From positions 1,488,001 to 1,552,000 of the forward strand of contig NZ_CP096115.1 in the NCBI RefSeq assembly GCF_024662215.1: 64,000 nt of DNA. Reading direction: 5' to 3'. A program made the translations under genes and the position numbers. Under the pieces are notes generated by a model that was not told the origin of the DNA, searched no databases, and was given only the letters and a program-made list of their open reading frames with translations. Shown piece after piece: positions 27,626-38,525 of the stretch (positions are counted from its first letter, which is position 1; every line of letters starts with the position of its first letter). The DNA comes from Methanoplanus endosymbiosus (GTDB lineage: Archaea > Halobacteriota > Methanomicrobia > Methanomicrobiales > Methanomicrobiaceae).

Positions 27626-27791
27626 GTGAACTACTTCCGGGCTAAAGACCCAGAGGCTTCCTGCTTCATACCTCGAACCATTGTTCGCAAGTCCACAGGT
27701 CCTTCCCCGCGTCCCAAAGATGTAAGATTAATATTTATATATGTCGCTTACATCCCCTTGGATAAAGACCAGGGGGATTTACGCTACGCTT
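27626..27791 (-). mobile_element. 166-bp non-autonomous relative of the IS605-type element
   Basis: Carries both ends of the 1322-bp element (right end GTGAACTACTTCCGGGC forward at 27626; left end with CCCCTTGGATAAAGACCAGG near 27754) but no tnpB. The internal scaffold (for example CCAGAGGCTTCCTGCTTCAT) is kept. On the minus strand it is preceded by TTTAA (27796-27792), matching the TTTAN flank of the other copies. It lies between the coiled-coil gene and the big TPR gene, only seven bases past the stop of the latter. Confidence 0.85.
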
Positions 27792-27798
27792 TTAAAAA

Positions 27799-30700
27799 TC
27801 AGATCTTATTTCTGGCCATAATTATTCCACGGCCGGCCTTTTTATTGGATGGATTAATCATCAGAACCTTCTCAAAGCAGTCAATTGCCTCAGCAAATCT
27901 GGCAGTTTTACCATAAAGCACCCCAAGTGAAAAATATCCGGATTCATTGTAATCATCAATAACAAGAGCCTGAAGCAGTGATTTTTCCGCAATATCATAA
28001 AAGCCGGACTTTGTAAGTTCAATGCCCTTCCGTACCAGTTCATTGGGGTCCTTCTCTTTATCTTCCTCAAATCTTATAGAATGACTTCTGGGTACTGATC
28101 TTTCAGACGAAATTTTACCATCTGATAACTCCCGCGCATATTTATCAAGGTCATCTTCGGAGATATCGTAAGGATAATCATGACCACGAACAGAAAGATC
28201 CGGTTTACTCTCAGACATATCCCGCCTTTCTGCGGAATCCCTTTTAGGCCTGTAACTTTCAGGAGAAGGAGGGATAACCACTTCTTTTGCCATCAGGAAA
28301 GAAGCTGCATTGATTCCGGATTCAAGCCACCGGTTTCCAAACTCAGGATTAGCCTCAAGTGACTTTTTATAGCATCTAAGTGCTTTCTCCTTTTCACCGA
28401 GGCAGAGCAGGGATATTCCGAGATTAAGCATAACCTCAGGGTCATCCCGCTTTTTAGCAAGTACACGGTTAAAACAGCTTACAGCCTCACGGTGCCTCTT
28501 TACCCCAGCCAGAATAAGTCCCTTTGAAAGCAATAGATCAGTCTCTTCAGGCATAAGGGAGATCAGCCTGTCATACACAGGCAGAGCTTCTTCAAGCCGT
28601 CCAAGGGAGGTGAGAAGATCAATCAGTTCCATCAGAATTTTGGTGTTTTTCCTGTCAAGGTTTAATGCAGCATTGTAAAGTACTATAGCCTCATCAGGCA
28701 TTCCTGTTCTGATGCAGGCTATTGCCTTATCAGCTATGAGAGAAGCGTCCGAAGGATTCTGAATGATCAGAAAGTTGTAGTCCGGAAGTGCTTCCTCATA
28801 TTTTCCCTGAGAGACAAGTACACGAATTCTGCCGCGCAGACCATCCTGACTGGTTGGGTCCAGTTTAAGTGCACGGTTATAGGCCAGCATTGACTCGTCA
28901 AACTGGCCGCTGTTTTCAGATAGTTTTGCAATGGTCAGCCAGATTTCAGGATTGTCCGGTTCAAGTGAAGATATGCTGACATAAGCGTCCTTTGCTTCAG
29001 CAAATAAATGGCTTTTGAGAAGTAGCTCAGCCTTGTTCTCAAGGGCAGACACCTCAGCCGGATTTATCTCCAGTATTTTATCGTAAATATTTACAGCTTT
29101 TTCATTATGCCCGGATTTCTCATATGATGAGGCAAGCCCGAATAAAGCCCATATGGATTTGGGGTCAGACTTTACAGCATTTTCATACTCCTGCACAGCT
29201 TCACTGTAATTTCCCTCAGCCAGTAAAATTCCTGCCTTCTCCTTCAGTGCATCGTTGTCTGACGGATTAATCTCAAGGCACTTCTCAAATGATGACAAAG
29301 CCTCATCATTTCTCAGAAGGGATTTGAGAACAAGCCCTTTTGAGTACCAGACTTCAGATACTCCGGGTTTTAATTTTGTAAGCTCACTATAGCATTCAAG
29401 GGCCTCATCATTTCTGCCTCTTTTGATGAGAAGAAGTGCCAGTTTAGCCCACGCAAGAGTGTTTTCATGGTCAAGGATGACGGCTTTTTTAAGCTCACGC
29501 TCTGCAACGTCATTATTGCCAGCCATCTCTTCAACAATCGCCTTATCATACAATAATGAGGAATCCCATGGCTTCTTCCGGATTAAAACATTGATAAATT
29601 CAACTGCTTCACTATAGGATTTCTTCCCTTTAAAGATGTAAAAGAGACCTGTTAAGGCATCTTCATCACCAGAGTCCAGATTTACCGCCTGAGTAAAGGC
29701 ATATTCGGCCTCCTCAGTCATGCCTCTTTTTGCAAGGACACTCCCAAGCCCGGACCACCCGGAAGGGTCCGAAGGATTCTTTTCAGTCAGATTCCGGAAA
29801 TATTCCACTTTATCCCCGGAAAAACCTTCAACAGCAGTATTATCAGAATCTGACAGTTCAGGTAACACTGAAAGGCCGGTTTCGCCTCCGGATTCTTCCA
29901 CAATAAATTCTGTATCAGACGATTCAGACGAACCTTCACTATCTGTAAAATCATCAGAGAAATCCGGCAATAGAGAATCAGAATCTACATCAGCAGAGCC
30001 TGCATCAGCCCCCTCAAAATCAACTGACACATCCAAATCTTCAAAGCCTTCAAAATCATCAAAAGCCCCGGGATCATCGAAATCACTGGGGAGAGCGTGC
30101 AGATCAATGTCACCACCATCAACAGCCACATCAGCAATATCGGCTATATCCCCGACATCAGCCATATCAGCAAAACCTGAATCAGCCTCTACTTCACCAC
30201 CAGATACATCCAGAACCTCAAAGTCTTCAAAACTTTCAATGCCTTCAAAATTATCAAAAGACCCGGGATCATCGAAATCACTGGGGAGAGCAGGCAGATC
30301 AATGTCACCACCATCAACAGCCATATCAGCAATATCGGCTATATCCCCGACATCAGCCATATCAGCAAAACCTGCATCAGTCCCTACCTCATCACCAGAT
30401 ACATCCAGACCCTCAAAGTTTTCAAAACTTTCAATGCCTTCAAAATTATCAAAAGCCTCAGGATCATCGAAATCTTCAGGCAAAGCAGGCAGATCAATGT
30501 CACCACCATCAACAGCCATATCAGCAATATCGGCTATATCCCCGACATCAGCAATATCAGCAAAACCTGCATCAGTCCCTACCTCATCACCAGATACATC
30601 CAGACCCTCAAAACTTTCAAAATCAATAGAGGTACTGAGGTCATCCAGATCTGCAATATCCGGAATTAAACCGGATATTATTTCAGAGTCGGACACTTCG

Positions 30701-31902
30701 GATGAAAGTTCTTCAGAATCACTGTCCGGGAGATCAGGCAGTACTAAGCTCTCTGCCCCGCCAGATTCCTGACCGAAATAACTATCAGACCGGAGGAAAT
30801 CTTCTGCACCCATATCCACATCAGATTCGGATAGTGATTCATCACCCGGAGCAGCATTTAGATCAGAAAAGTCTTCATCGGCAGATTCGTCCGGAAATTC
30901 ACCGGAAAAAGTATCCTCCGGGATAACAGAAGATAAACTGTCATCAAGGATAAATTCATCATCATCAGATATATCCTCCGGATTAAAAGATAATTCAGAT
31001 AGCAGAGAGGAATCAAGCGGATCAGAAACTCCGGAGGAGAGGAAATCAGAGGCATCCGGCGGCAGATCGGGGAGAACAAGCCCGGAATTCTGCAGAACCT
31101 GTTCGGAATCAGACAAAGGTACATCTGTTCTGAAGAGATCATCATCAGAAATCAGGGGAACATTACCGGATTCTTCAGAATCGGAAATACCAGTCAGTTC
31201 ATCAATGTTGAGGAAATTATCAGTCTCAGAATCATCAGATAATTCATCATAACCAAATGCTTCAGCATCAACCGGCAGAAGAGATTTATCTTCATATTCA
31301 ATAGAAAGAGATAAATCCTGACCCTCCGTCTCTTCTGCCATGACAGAATCACCTACATTATCCGCAGAAGGGCTTAGAGGGCTGCTTCTTTTCAGGACAG
31401 GGAAATTAAGTTTATCTCCGGCAGATTGAGTATTTTCAGAAATTTCATCCCCGGAACTCTCAGATCCGACTCTGAAAGAGGATTTAAAACTTAAACGATC
31501 ACGCAATGAACTCTTCTCCGGCTCAAGCTTACTTATTAAGTCAGAACCGGAATAATCATAAATCAGCTGATAGTCTTCAGCATACTCAGAACCAGGAGAA
31601 TATTCACCGGAAAAATTATCATTCTCAGCAGAGCCTATATTATCTCCGGCATTTTCCCAGGACAGTCTTATCCTGTCAATGAGATCATTGATCTGATCCG
31701 CAGCCCCTTCAATCATTGAACGTTTGGATGGCAGTGAAACAATGATTTTATCCTGACCAGGTTCAACAGTAAGCAGATTATAATCAACGGATATCTCATC
31801 CATAAGCCCCTGATCAGAACTATCAAGACTTATCGTAAACTCCGCAGGAAATAACATACCGTTATTTTCTTCAAAGTATCTTTCAATATTAATTTTTGCC
31901 AT
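27799..31902 (-). CDS. Very large acidic TPR protein
   Basis: 1367 residues. The N-terminal 90 residues have a non-repetitive folded look (FTISLDSSDQGLMDEISVDY). Residues about 90-700 are low-complexity and extremely acidic (Asp, Glu, Ser), including three 65-residue near-identical tandem repeats. Residues about 705-1220 carry roughly fifteen TPRs. A basic linker and a final TPR pair follow. No signal peptide or transmembrane segment, so cytoplasmic. It is most likely an assembly scaffold; the acidic arm could bind basic partners (inference). ATG 31902 follows a purine-rich GGTAGAGG. It is the longest gene in the window and is monocistronic. Confidence 0.85.
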   Translation of the reverse strand: MAKINIERYFEENNGMLFPAEFTISLDSSDQGLMDEISVDYNLLTVEPGQDKIIVSLPSKRSMIEGAADQINDLIDRIRLSWENAGDNIGSAENDNFSGEYSPGSEYAEDYQLIYDYSGSDLISKLEPEKSSLRDRLSFKSSFRVGSESSGDEISENTQSAGDKLNFPVLKRSSPLSPSADNVGDSVMAEETEGQDLSLSIEYEDKSLLPVDAEAFGYDELSDDSETDNFLNIDELTGISDSEESGNVPLISDDDLFRTDVPLSDSEQVLQNSGLVLPDLPPDASDFLSSGVSDPLDSSLLSELSFNPEDISDDDEFILDDSLSSVIPEDTFSGEFPDESADEDFSDLNAAPGDESLSESDVDMGAEDFLRSDSYFGQESGGAESLVLPDLPDSDSEELSSEVSDSEIISGLIPDIADLDDLSTSIDFESFEGLDVSGDEVGTDAGFADIADVGDIADIADMAVDGGDIDLPALPEDFDDPEAFDNFEGIESFENFEGLDVSGDEVGTDAGFADMADVGDIADIADMAVDGGDIDLPALPSDFDDPGSFDNFEGIESFEDFEVLDVSGGEVEADSGFADMADVGDIADIADVAVDGGDIDLHALPSDFDDPGAFDDFEGFEDLDVSVDFEGADAGSADVDSDSLLPDFSDDFTDSEGSSESSDTEFIVEESGGETGLSVLPELSDSDNTAVEGFSGDKVEYFRNLTEKNPSDPSGWSGLGSVLAKRGMTEEAEYAFTQAVNLDSGDEDALTGLFYIFKGKKSYSEAVEFINVLIRKKPWDSSLLYDKAIVEEMAGNNDVAERELKKAVILDHENTLAWAKLALLLIKRGRNDEALECYSELTKLKPGVSEVWYSKGLVLKSLLRNDEALSSFEKCLEINPSDNDALKEKAGILLAEGNYSEAVQEYENAVKSDPKSIWALFGLASSYEKSGHNEKAVNIYDKILEINPAEVSALENKAELLLKSHLFAEAKDAYVSISSLEPDNPEIWLTIAKLSENSGQFDESMLAYNRALKLDPTSQDGLRGRIRVLVSQGKYEEALPDYNFLIIQNPSDASLIADKAIACIRTGMPDEAIVLYNAALNLDRKNTKILMELIDLLTSLGRLEEALPVYDRLISLMPEETDLLLSKGLILAGVKRHREAVSCFNRVLAKKRDDPEVMLNLGISLLCLGEKEKALRCYKKSLEANPEFGNRWLESGINAASFLMAKEVVIPPSPESYRPKRDSAERRDMSESKPDLSVRGHDYPYDISEDDLDKYARELSDGKISSERSVPRSHSIRFEEDKEKDPNELVRKGIELTKSGFYDIAEKSLLQALVIDDYNESGYFSLGVLYGKTARFAEAIDCFEKVLMINPSNKKAGRGIIMARNKI
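30077..30622 (-). repeat. Three in-frame 195-bp tandem repeats inside the large TPR gene
   Basis: Copies start at about 30077, 30272 and 30467 (195 bp = 65 codons), nearly identical at DNA level, encoding VSGDEVGTDAGFAD...GDIDLPALP-type acidic segments. Within each unit a short ADVGDIADIAD sub-repeat occurs. The high DNA identity suggests recent expansion or gene conversion, so copy number may vary between strains. Confidence 0.85.
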
Positions 31903-32033
31903 CCTCTACCTCAATATATTGATAGGCAACATACATTGACCACAATGTTTTATCAATCGGGGTAACTGCCTATATAGAATCAGAATAGAATTGAAGAGGA
32001 GATAATAAAAAATTATTGTCTGTTATAAAAAAA

Positions 32034-32606
32034 TTATCTCTTTCCTTCACGATGTGTATTGGAAAGAAGTTTCAGTATTTTTTCAGCTATATCAATAGCT
32101 TTTTTAACAGCATGTTCATCTTTTAGGACTTCACCCTCACCAAATCCCCTGCCGGAGATATAACCAAGTGATGAAAAGTTATGGGTATTTACAAAACCTT
32201 CAAGTGTTTCAAGGGTTCTTTCACATCCACGATCAGCACAGACAGCAACAACGACAGCATTTTTACCCCCAAGTTTCCGGTCATGATAAAGAGAATATGT
32301 CCGGTCTATAAAATTTTTGGTCTGCCCGTTTACATCATAAAAGTAAGTAGGTGCACCAATGATCAAAACATCACAGTCCATAACTTTTTCAGCTATTTCG
32401 TCCCAGTCTCCACCCCTGACACACCACTTCTTATCCCTGCACAGTTCACATCCGATGCAGGGTTTAATATCCTTGCCTGCAAGAGTGACAAACTCCGTAT
32501 CAATCTCAGAACACCCTTCTGCCTGGATATGTGCCAGAATCCTCTTGATAAGCATTGCAGTATTGCCCTGATTACGCATACTTCCAGAAATACCAAGTAC
32601 CTTCAT
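32034..32606 (-). CDS. Flavodoxin-fold NAD(P)H:FMN reductase / iron-sulfur flavoprotein-like
   Basis: 190 residues. GSMRNQGNT near the N-terminus binds FMN phosphate and GAPTYFYDVNGQTKNFIDR is the second FMN loop. Four cysteines (CIGCELCRDKKWC, about 50-62) match the compact Cys motif of archaeal iron-sulfur flavoproteins (Isf), which move electrons from ferredoxin to small oxidants. The exact acceptor is unknown. A second, related protein is at 59059-59667. Single gene. Confidence 0.82.
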   Translation of the reverse strand: MKVLGISGSMRNQGNTAMLIKRILAHIQAEGCSEIDTEFVTLAGKDIKPCIGCELCRDKKWCVRGGDWDEIAEKVMDCDVLIIGAPTYFYDVNGQTKNFIDRTYSLYHDRKLGGKNAVVVAVCADRGCERTLETLEGFVNTHNFSSLGYISGRGFGEGEVLKDEHAVKKAIDIAEKILKLLSNTHREGKR

Positions 32607-32744
32607 AATAAAAACACGACTTTAAATTATTTGATATTTGTCTTCAAGAAAATTAGAAGCATAATGTCTGATCATCAGGTACCTTCAAAATTCCGGACGT
32701 AAAATCCATACAAAAAACCGGAAAATTACAGCAGAAACATAATT

Positions 32745-33212
32745 CTATTCAGATTGGATTGCAACCGTAAAAGGAATGAGCCCGGCCCTTTCAAACGCCT
32801 CATGTACTTCAGAAAGAGGAGATTCTTCCCGGTAAAAGAGATGCGAACCGCACCGGCAGTCACTGCACCCGAAATTTATGACACAATCTCCACCGATATT
32901 TCCGGCAACCTCACATTCCCTTCTTTCAGAGGTATTTGCAGCCACAATGAATTTAAGAGAGAAATCCGGCGATGCAGAGATATAATCGACATGCCACCTC
33001 AGACTACCACACTTTCTCCGGTTGATCCCAGAATGCCTCACAGCTCTCTTAAGGCCTCCGGGACCAAGTGCAGATCCGACATAGATGTGCCACCCGGAAT
33101 TAAATGTAATCTCTCCAAGACTGCCGACAGCAACGCAGGAAGGGCTGTTTTGGAAGATAAGGCAGTATATCCCCTTTCCACAGAGCTTTTCAGAGAACAG
33201 TGAATCTGACAT
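32745..33212 (-). CDS. DUF123 (GIY-YIG-like) protein
   Basis: 155 residues. GIYCLIF and GWHIYVGSALGPGGLKRAVRHS match the DUF123 family, a GIY-YIG-like fold sometimes fused to endonuclease III, so a DNA-repair role is possible but unproven. The C-terminal part has a cysteine cluster (INFGCSDCRCGSHLFY). ATG at 33212 shares its A with the stop TGA of the upstream metallo-beta-lactamase gene (TGATG), so the two are translationally coupled. Confidence 0.82.
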   Translation of the reverse strand: MSDSLFSEKLCGKGIYCLIFQNSPSCVAVGSLGEITFNSGWHIYVGSALGPGGLKRAVRHSGINRRKCGSLRWHVDYISASPDFSLKFIVAANTSERRECEVAGNIGGDCVINFGCSDCRCGSHLFYREESPLSEVHEAFERAGLIPFTVAIQSE

Positions 33213-33808
33213 CAGCACAGTCTGATCATCTTCAGAGCAGAGAGAATATGCCCGTTACCGTTGGACTGTACCGGAATGCCATGCCCCGGATAGAGACCCT
33301 CAACATCATAACTGCGTAATTTATCTATGGATCTCTCAAGATCCTCTGCGCTTCCGCCCGGAAAGTCACATCTGCCATAACCTCCGTCTGTAAAGACGGT
33401 ATCTCCGGATATAAGGGCTTTCTCTTCTTCGATATAACCACATATACCGCCGGGAGTGTGGCCGGGGGTGTGAATAATCTTAATCCCGGATATATAATCA
33501 CCGTCATTCAGGACTCTGTCAGGAGTTATTCCCGGACTTCTCTCCCCAAACATCATTGACAGGTTTCTGTGGCCTTCCGTAAGTCCGGAGACATCCAGAG
33601 AATGTATGCAGACTTTCCCGCCTGTAAGTGCCTTAATCTCTCTTACATGGGCAATGTGATCGTAATGGCAGTGCGTAAGTATGATTGTATCTATTACATC
33701 CCAATAACCGGAGATCTGATCGGGCAGAATTCCGGCATCGAAGAGAACATTTTCATACACATATGAATTGGCATAATATCCTGTACCTCTGATCCACTCA
33801 ACTGTCAT
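33212..33808 (-). CDS. Metallo-beta-lactamase-fold hydrolase (glyoxalase II-like)
   Basis: 198 residues from ATG 33808 (MTVEWIRGTGYYANSYVY). The metal-binding motif THCHYDHIAH is intact, followed by HTPGHTPGG, SGDTVF with the bridging Asp, and YPGHG. Members hydrolyse thioesters or similar bonds; the substrate cannot be read. The frame is open for another 62 codons upstream, but that would run across thiC, so the inner start is chosen. Divergent from thiC with 39 bases between. Coupled to the DUF123 gene. Confidence 0.88.
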   Translation of the reverse strand: MTVEWIRGTGYYANSYVYENVLFDAGILPDQISGYWDVIDTIILTHCHYDHIAHVREIKALTGGKVCIHSLDVSGLTEGHRNLSMMFGERSPGITPDRVLNDGDYISGIKIIHTPGHTPGGICGYIEEEKALISGDTVFTDGGYGRCDFPGGSAEDLERSIDKLRSYDVEGLYPGHGIPVQSNGNGHILSALKMIRLC

Positions 33809-33818
33809 GCAATTATTG

Positions 33819-33829
33819 TTTAAATTAAT
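33819..33829 (+). promoter_or_regulatory. Box A promoter of thiC, probably giving a leaderless mRNA
   Basis: TTTAAATTAAT is centred about 25 bases before thiC ATG 33848, so transcription should begin at or next to the start codon. No ribosome binding site and no room for a thiamine pyrophosphate riboswitch in the 39-base gap. Confidence 0.45.
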
Positions 33830-33847
33830 CAGGACTAAAGTATATCC

Positions 33848-35116
33848 ATGAGTACTCTTGTAAAAAAATGCAACTCCGTAGTGCCCGACATTATTGCCAG
33901 GGCAGCACAAAAGGAGGGTATTGACGGGAAAGAACTCGCATTGGCGATAGCTAAAGGAAAGGCAGTAGTACCGGCAAATCCTGCAAGGGAGCACGACCCG
34001 ATAGCAATAGGGGAAGGCTGCACTGTAAAAGTCAATGTAAATATAGGGACATCAGGGGCAAGATGCGACCCGGAATATGAATATAATAAAGCAGCGTGCG
34101 CAATAGCAGAGGGTGCGGATGCTATTATGGATCTCTCCACCGGAGGAGACTTAAAAGAGATCAGAAAAAAGATCCTCACTCTTAACGCAACGACCGGAAC
34201 AGTGCCCATATATGAAGCAGTTAAACGTGCAGGTAATGCACTTGACGTAACCCCTGACCTCTTATTCAGTATAATCAGGGAGCACTGCAAAGAAGGAGTT
34301 GACTTCCTCACTCTTCACTGCGGCGTCAATAAGGAGTCATATGAATCACTCAGGAAGGATCCAAGGGTGACCGGTGTAGTCTCAAGGGGAGGAGCATTTC
34401 ATACCGCAATTATAGCCACAACAGGTGAGGAGAACCCCCTATATTCCGAATATGACTATCTGCTTGAAATTCTGGCTGAAAATGAGACGATAATCTCACT
34501 TGGAGACGGCATGAGACCGGGAGCAGTCATAGATGCCGGAAGACGGGCAAAGTCAACGGAGTACCTGACACTCGGCGATCTCTCACAGAGAGCACTTGAG
34601 GCAGGGGTACAGCGCATAATTGAAGGTCCGGGGCACATCCCGATAGACCAGATAGACTACAATGTCAGGTTTATCAAAGAGGTCACCGGGAATGCGCCAT
34701 TATACCTCCTCGGCCCTCTTGTCACTGACATATTCCCCGGATATGACCATGTATCAGGGGCAATAGGCGGTTCAATCGCAGCTATGAGCGGCGCAGACTT
34801 CCTCTGCATGGTCTCCCCTTCAGAGCACCTTGCTCTTCCGGATATTGATGATATCAGGGAAGGCACAAGGGTTGCAAAACTCGCTGCCCATGTAGGAGAT
34901 CGCGGACGAAAAGGAGATAAATGGTTTGACAAAGGTGAGACGGGTATGGCTTTTGCCCGGAGAAATCTTGACTGGAATGCACAGTTTTCACATGCAGTAT
35001 ATGGAGACTATGCCAGAAGCATCCATGACAGAGACGGTGAGACTGAGACCTGCTCAATGTGCGGTGATCTCTGCGCAATAAAAATACTGAAAGAATGTCT
35101 GGAAAACCGGAATTAA
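33848..35116 (+). CDS. thiC: Phosphomethylpyrimidine synthase
   Basis: 422 residues. Converts aminoimidazole ribotide into the hydroxymethylpyrimidine phosphate of thiamine, by a radical-SAM reaction. Conserved blocks: NVNIGTSG, DLSTGGD, LHCGVN, SRGGAF, LGDGMRPG, EGPGHIP, LGPLVTDI. The C-terminal [4Fe-4S] site TCSMCGDLCAIK (CxxCxxxxC) is complete. Length fits the shorter archaeal/anaerobe form. Divergent from the metallo-hydrolase. Confidence 0.96.
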   Translation: MSTLVKKCNSVVPDIIARAAQKEGIDGKELALAIAKGKAVVPANPAREHDPIAIGEGCTVKVNVNIGTSGARCDPEYEYNKAACAIAEGADAIMDLSTGGDLKEIRKKILTLNATTGTVPIYEAVKRAGNALDVTPDLLFSIIREHCKEGVDFLTLHCGVNKESYESLRKDPRVTGVVSRGGAFHTAIIATTGEENPLYSEYDYLLEILAENETIISLGDGMRPGAVIDAGRRAKSTEYLTLGDLSQRALEAGVQRIIEGPGHIPIDQIDYNVRFIKEVTGNAPLYLLGPLVTDIFPGYDHVSGAIGGSIAAMSGADFLCMVSPSEHLALPDIDDIREGTRVAKLAAHVGDRGRKGDKWFDKGETGMAFARRNLDWNAQFSHAVYGDYARSIHDRDGETETCSMCGDLCAIKILKECLENRN

Positions 35117-35156
35117 TTCCGGAATTCAATACTTATTTTACCAGACATCCGGCTGG

Positions 35157-35561
35157 CTACAGCCTGCCTGCAACTGCAAGAATCTTAACTGCCAGATGTG
35201 CCGCATTTGCACCATTGTCAATACCGACACAGCCGACGGGGACACCACGCGGCATCTGCACAATTGAGAGCAGGGCATCAAGTCCGCCAAGAGTGCCCGA
35301 TACTGGCACACCAATCACAGGCTTATTGGTTTTTGAGGCAACAACTCCCGGAAGGGCCGCAGAAAGCCCGGCTATACAGATGAATACAAGTGAGTCAGAA
35401 CTCTTCACATAGTCATCAAGTTCATCGGGATTTCTGTGCGCAGATAAAATCTGATAATCATAATCAATACCGGCTTCATCAAGTACACGGGTTGTCTTCT
35501 CAACAATCTGTTCATCAGATGCAGATCCGGATATAATGGAGATCAAAGACATACAGATCAT
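35157..35561 (-). CDS. purE: N5-carboxyaminoimidazole ribonucleotide mutase (PurE)
   Basis: 134 residues. Purine pathway step that makes 4-carboxy-AIR. SGSASDEQ (phosphate loop), [30 protein letters not shown] and [22 protein letters not shown] are the class I PurE blocks. ATG 35561 is drawn; ATG 35552 ([10 protein letters not shown]) fits the family equally well. It converges on thiC and stands alone. PurK is not in the window. Confidence 0.92.
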   Translation of the reverse strand: MICMSLISIISGSASDEQIVEKTTRVLDEAGIDYDYQILSAHRNPDELDDYVKSSDSLVFICIAGLSAALPGVVASKTNKPVIGVPVSGTLGGLDALLSIVQMPRGVPVGCVGIDNGANAAHLAVKILAVAGRL

Positions 35562-35666
35562 AATGAATCTCTTTTAATTAATCTTTTATGGACAAAATTT
35601 CATGCAACAGTCCCGAAGTGAGCATGAAGGATTATATTATTAGTATGTCAGATAAAACATGATTCA

Positions 35667-36323
35667 ATGATTGACCTGATAATACTCGATTTTGACGGAG
35701 TTATCCTTGAATCAGTCTCTGCAAAGACAAAAGCATTCAGTAAGCTTTTTTCCGGGGAAAAACCAGAAGATCTCAGGAAAATAATCGACTATCACCTTAA
35801 GAACGGCGGGATGCCAAGGTTTGATAAGTTCAGGCATATCTACACAGAAATCCTCGATAAAGAACTTACTGAGGAGAAGATGAAGGAGTTATCTGAGAGT
35901 TTTGAGAAGATTGTGAAAAATGAGGTGATAAACAGCCCGTTTGTATCAGGGGCAGAAGAGTTCCTCTCCGGAATTACGGGTAAAATTCCGCTGTATGTGG
36001 TATCTGCAACACCGCAGGATGAGATAAGAGAAATTGTAAAGGAGAAGGGCATTAACAGATATTTCAGGGGGGTATTTGGGTCGCCGGAGACAAAAGCGTC
36101 ACATATCAGAAAAATTCTTGAGGATACAGGCGCAAAACCGGAGAACACAGTATTCATCGGTGATGCTAAGAATGACTGGAAAGCTGCTGTTGACAACAGA
36201 ATAAGGTTTATCGGCAGGGTGTGTGATAAGATTCCGGATACGATTACAGGGCTGCCGGATGTCGAGAAAATTGTGGAGGACATGAAGGATTTTGAGATGT
36301 ATATAAAGGCATATATGCTCTGA
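35667..36323 (+). CDS. HAD-superfamily hydrolase (phosphoglycolate-phosphatase-like)
   Basis: 218 residues. HAD motif I is DFDGVILES (Asp nucleophile near residue 8), motif II VSATPQDE, motif III Lys, motif IV FIGDAKNDWKAA. The cap is helical (C1 type). Members remove phosphate from small metabolites; the substrate is not readable. No clear ribosome binding site (AT-rich upstream sequence suggests a short leader). Single gene. Confidence 0.87.
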   Translation: MIDLIILDFDGVILESVSAKTKAFSKLFSGEKPEDLRKIIDYHLKNGGMPRFDKFRHIYTEILDKELTEEKMKELSESFEKIVKNEVINSPFVSGAEEFLSGITGKIPLYVVSATPQDEIREIVKEKGINRYFRGVFGSPETKASHIRKILEDTGAKPENTVFIGDAKNDWKAAVDNRIRFIGRVCDKIPDTITGLPDVEKIVEDMKDFEMYIKAYML

Positions 36324-36874
36324 ACAATTCAAAAGCCCAGACTCAGGTCATAATTTAGCAATTATGGCCAGATTCAGCCTTAGTCTCCACTGACCTGAAA
36401 TATCAGGAATCCAGGAGAACCCTTAAATTTCAGTTCAGAAAGTATCAGCCAACCACAGCAATTCAACGAAATAATATTTCATATTTAGATCCAGACAGAA
36501 ATAATAGCCAAACAAAAGTAGTTCATAAATACCTTTTTTAACATAAATACAGACTATTTATCCGGCCATAGTCCCCAACAGAAGAAATGGCCGAAGTAAA
36601 TATAATAAGAGGAGAGGTTTAGTGATGTTTGACCAGGCAGCATTTCTGAGTCGAATTACAGAGAAATTGAGGCAAATTGCATACAGCGGCTTATTATCAT
36701 AAGCCGGAATACAATCAGATTTTTTTCCATATTTGACATATGCCGGTGATTTTACCCACCGGAAAAATTCCGGCAACTATCCCGGAATCCACCGGAATTT
36801 TTAAGACTTTTTTTGATCATTAATCGACATAATAAATTGTCTTTAACTGAAAACGTTATTACAACTGATTTATT
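36324..36874. other. Intergenic region of about 550 bases
   Basis: AT-rich. T-rich runs near 36533-36539 may end upstream transcripts. The only coding signal is the 25-codon frame at 36625-36702, which has a good ribosome binding site. Otherwise nothing is recognised. Confidence 0.4.
36625..36702 (+). CDS. Candidate 25-residue small protein
   Basis: ATG 36625 is preceded by GAGGAGAGG (36609-36617) at a normal distance. The frame encodes MFDQAAFLSRITEKLRQIAY and five more residues, then TAA. The peptide can form an amphipathic helix. No family recognised; reported because of the strong ribosome binding site in otherwise empty DNA. Confidence 0.3.
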   Translation: MFDQAAFLSRITEKLRQIAYSGLLS

Positions 36875-38481
<1,607 letters not shown>

Positions 38482-38525
38482 GGTATTATAGCTATATCAG
38501 AATATAATCAATAAGAGGATTTGAA

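Noticed and set aside
29720-30772. 350-codon plus-strand open frame rich in Ser, Pro, Lys
   Set aside because: It is the exact antisense of the acidic repeats of the large TPR gene; the composition is what antisense Asp/Ser/Glu codons give, with no ribosome binding site or family.
33809-33994. 62-residue N-terminal extension of the metallo-hydrolase
   Set aside because: It would overlap thiC and has no family similarity; ATG 33808 gives the normal N-terminus.
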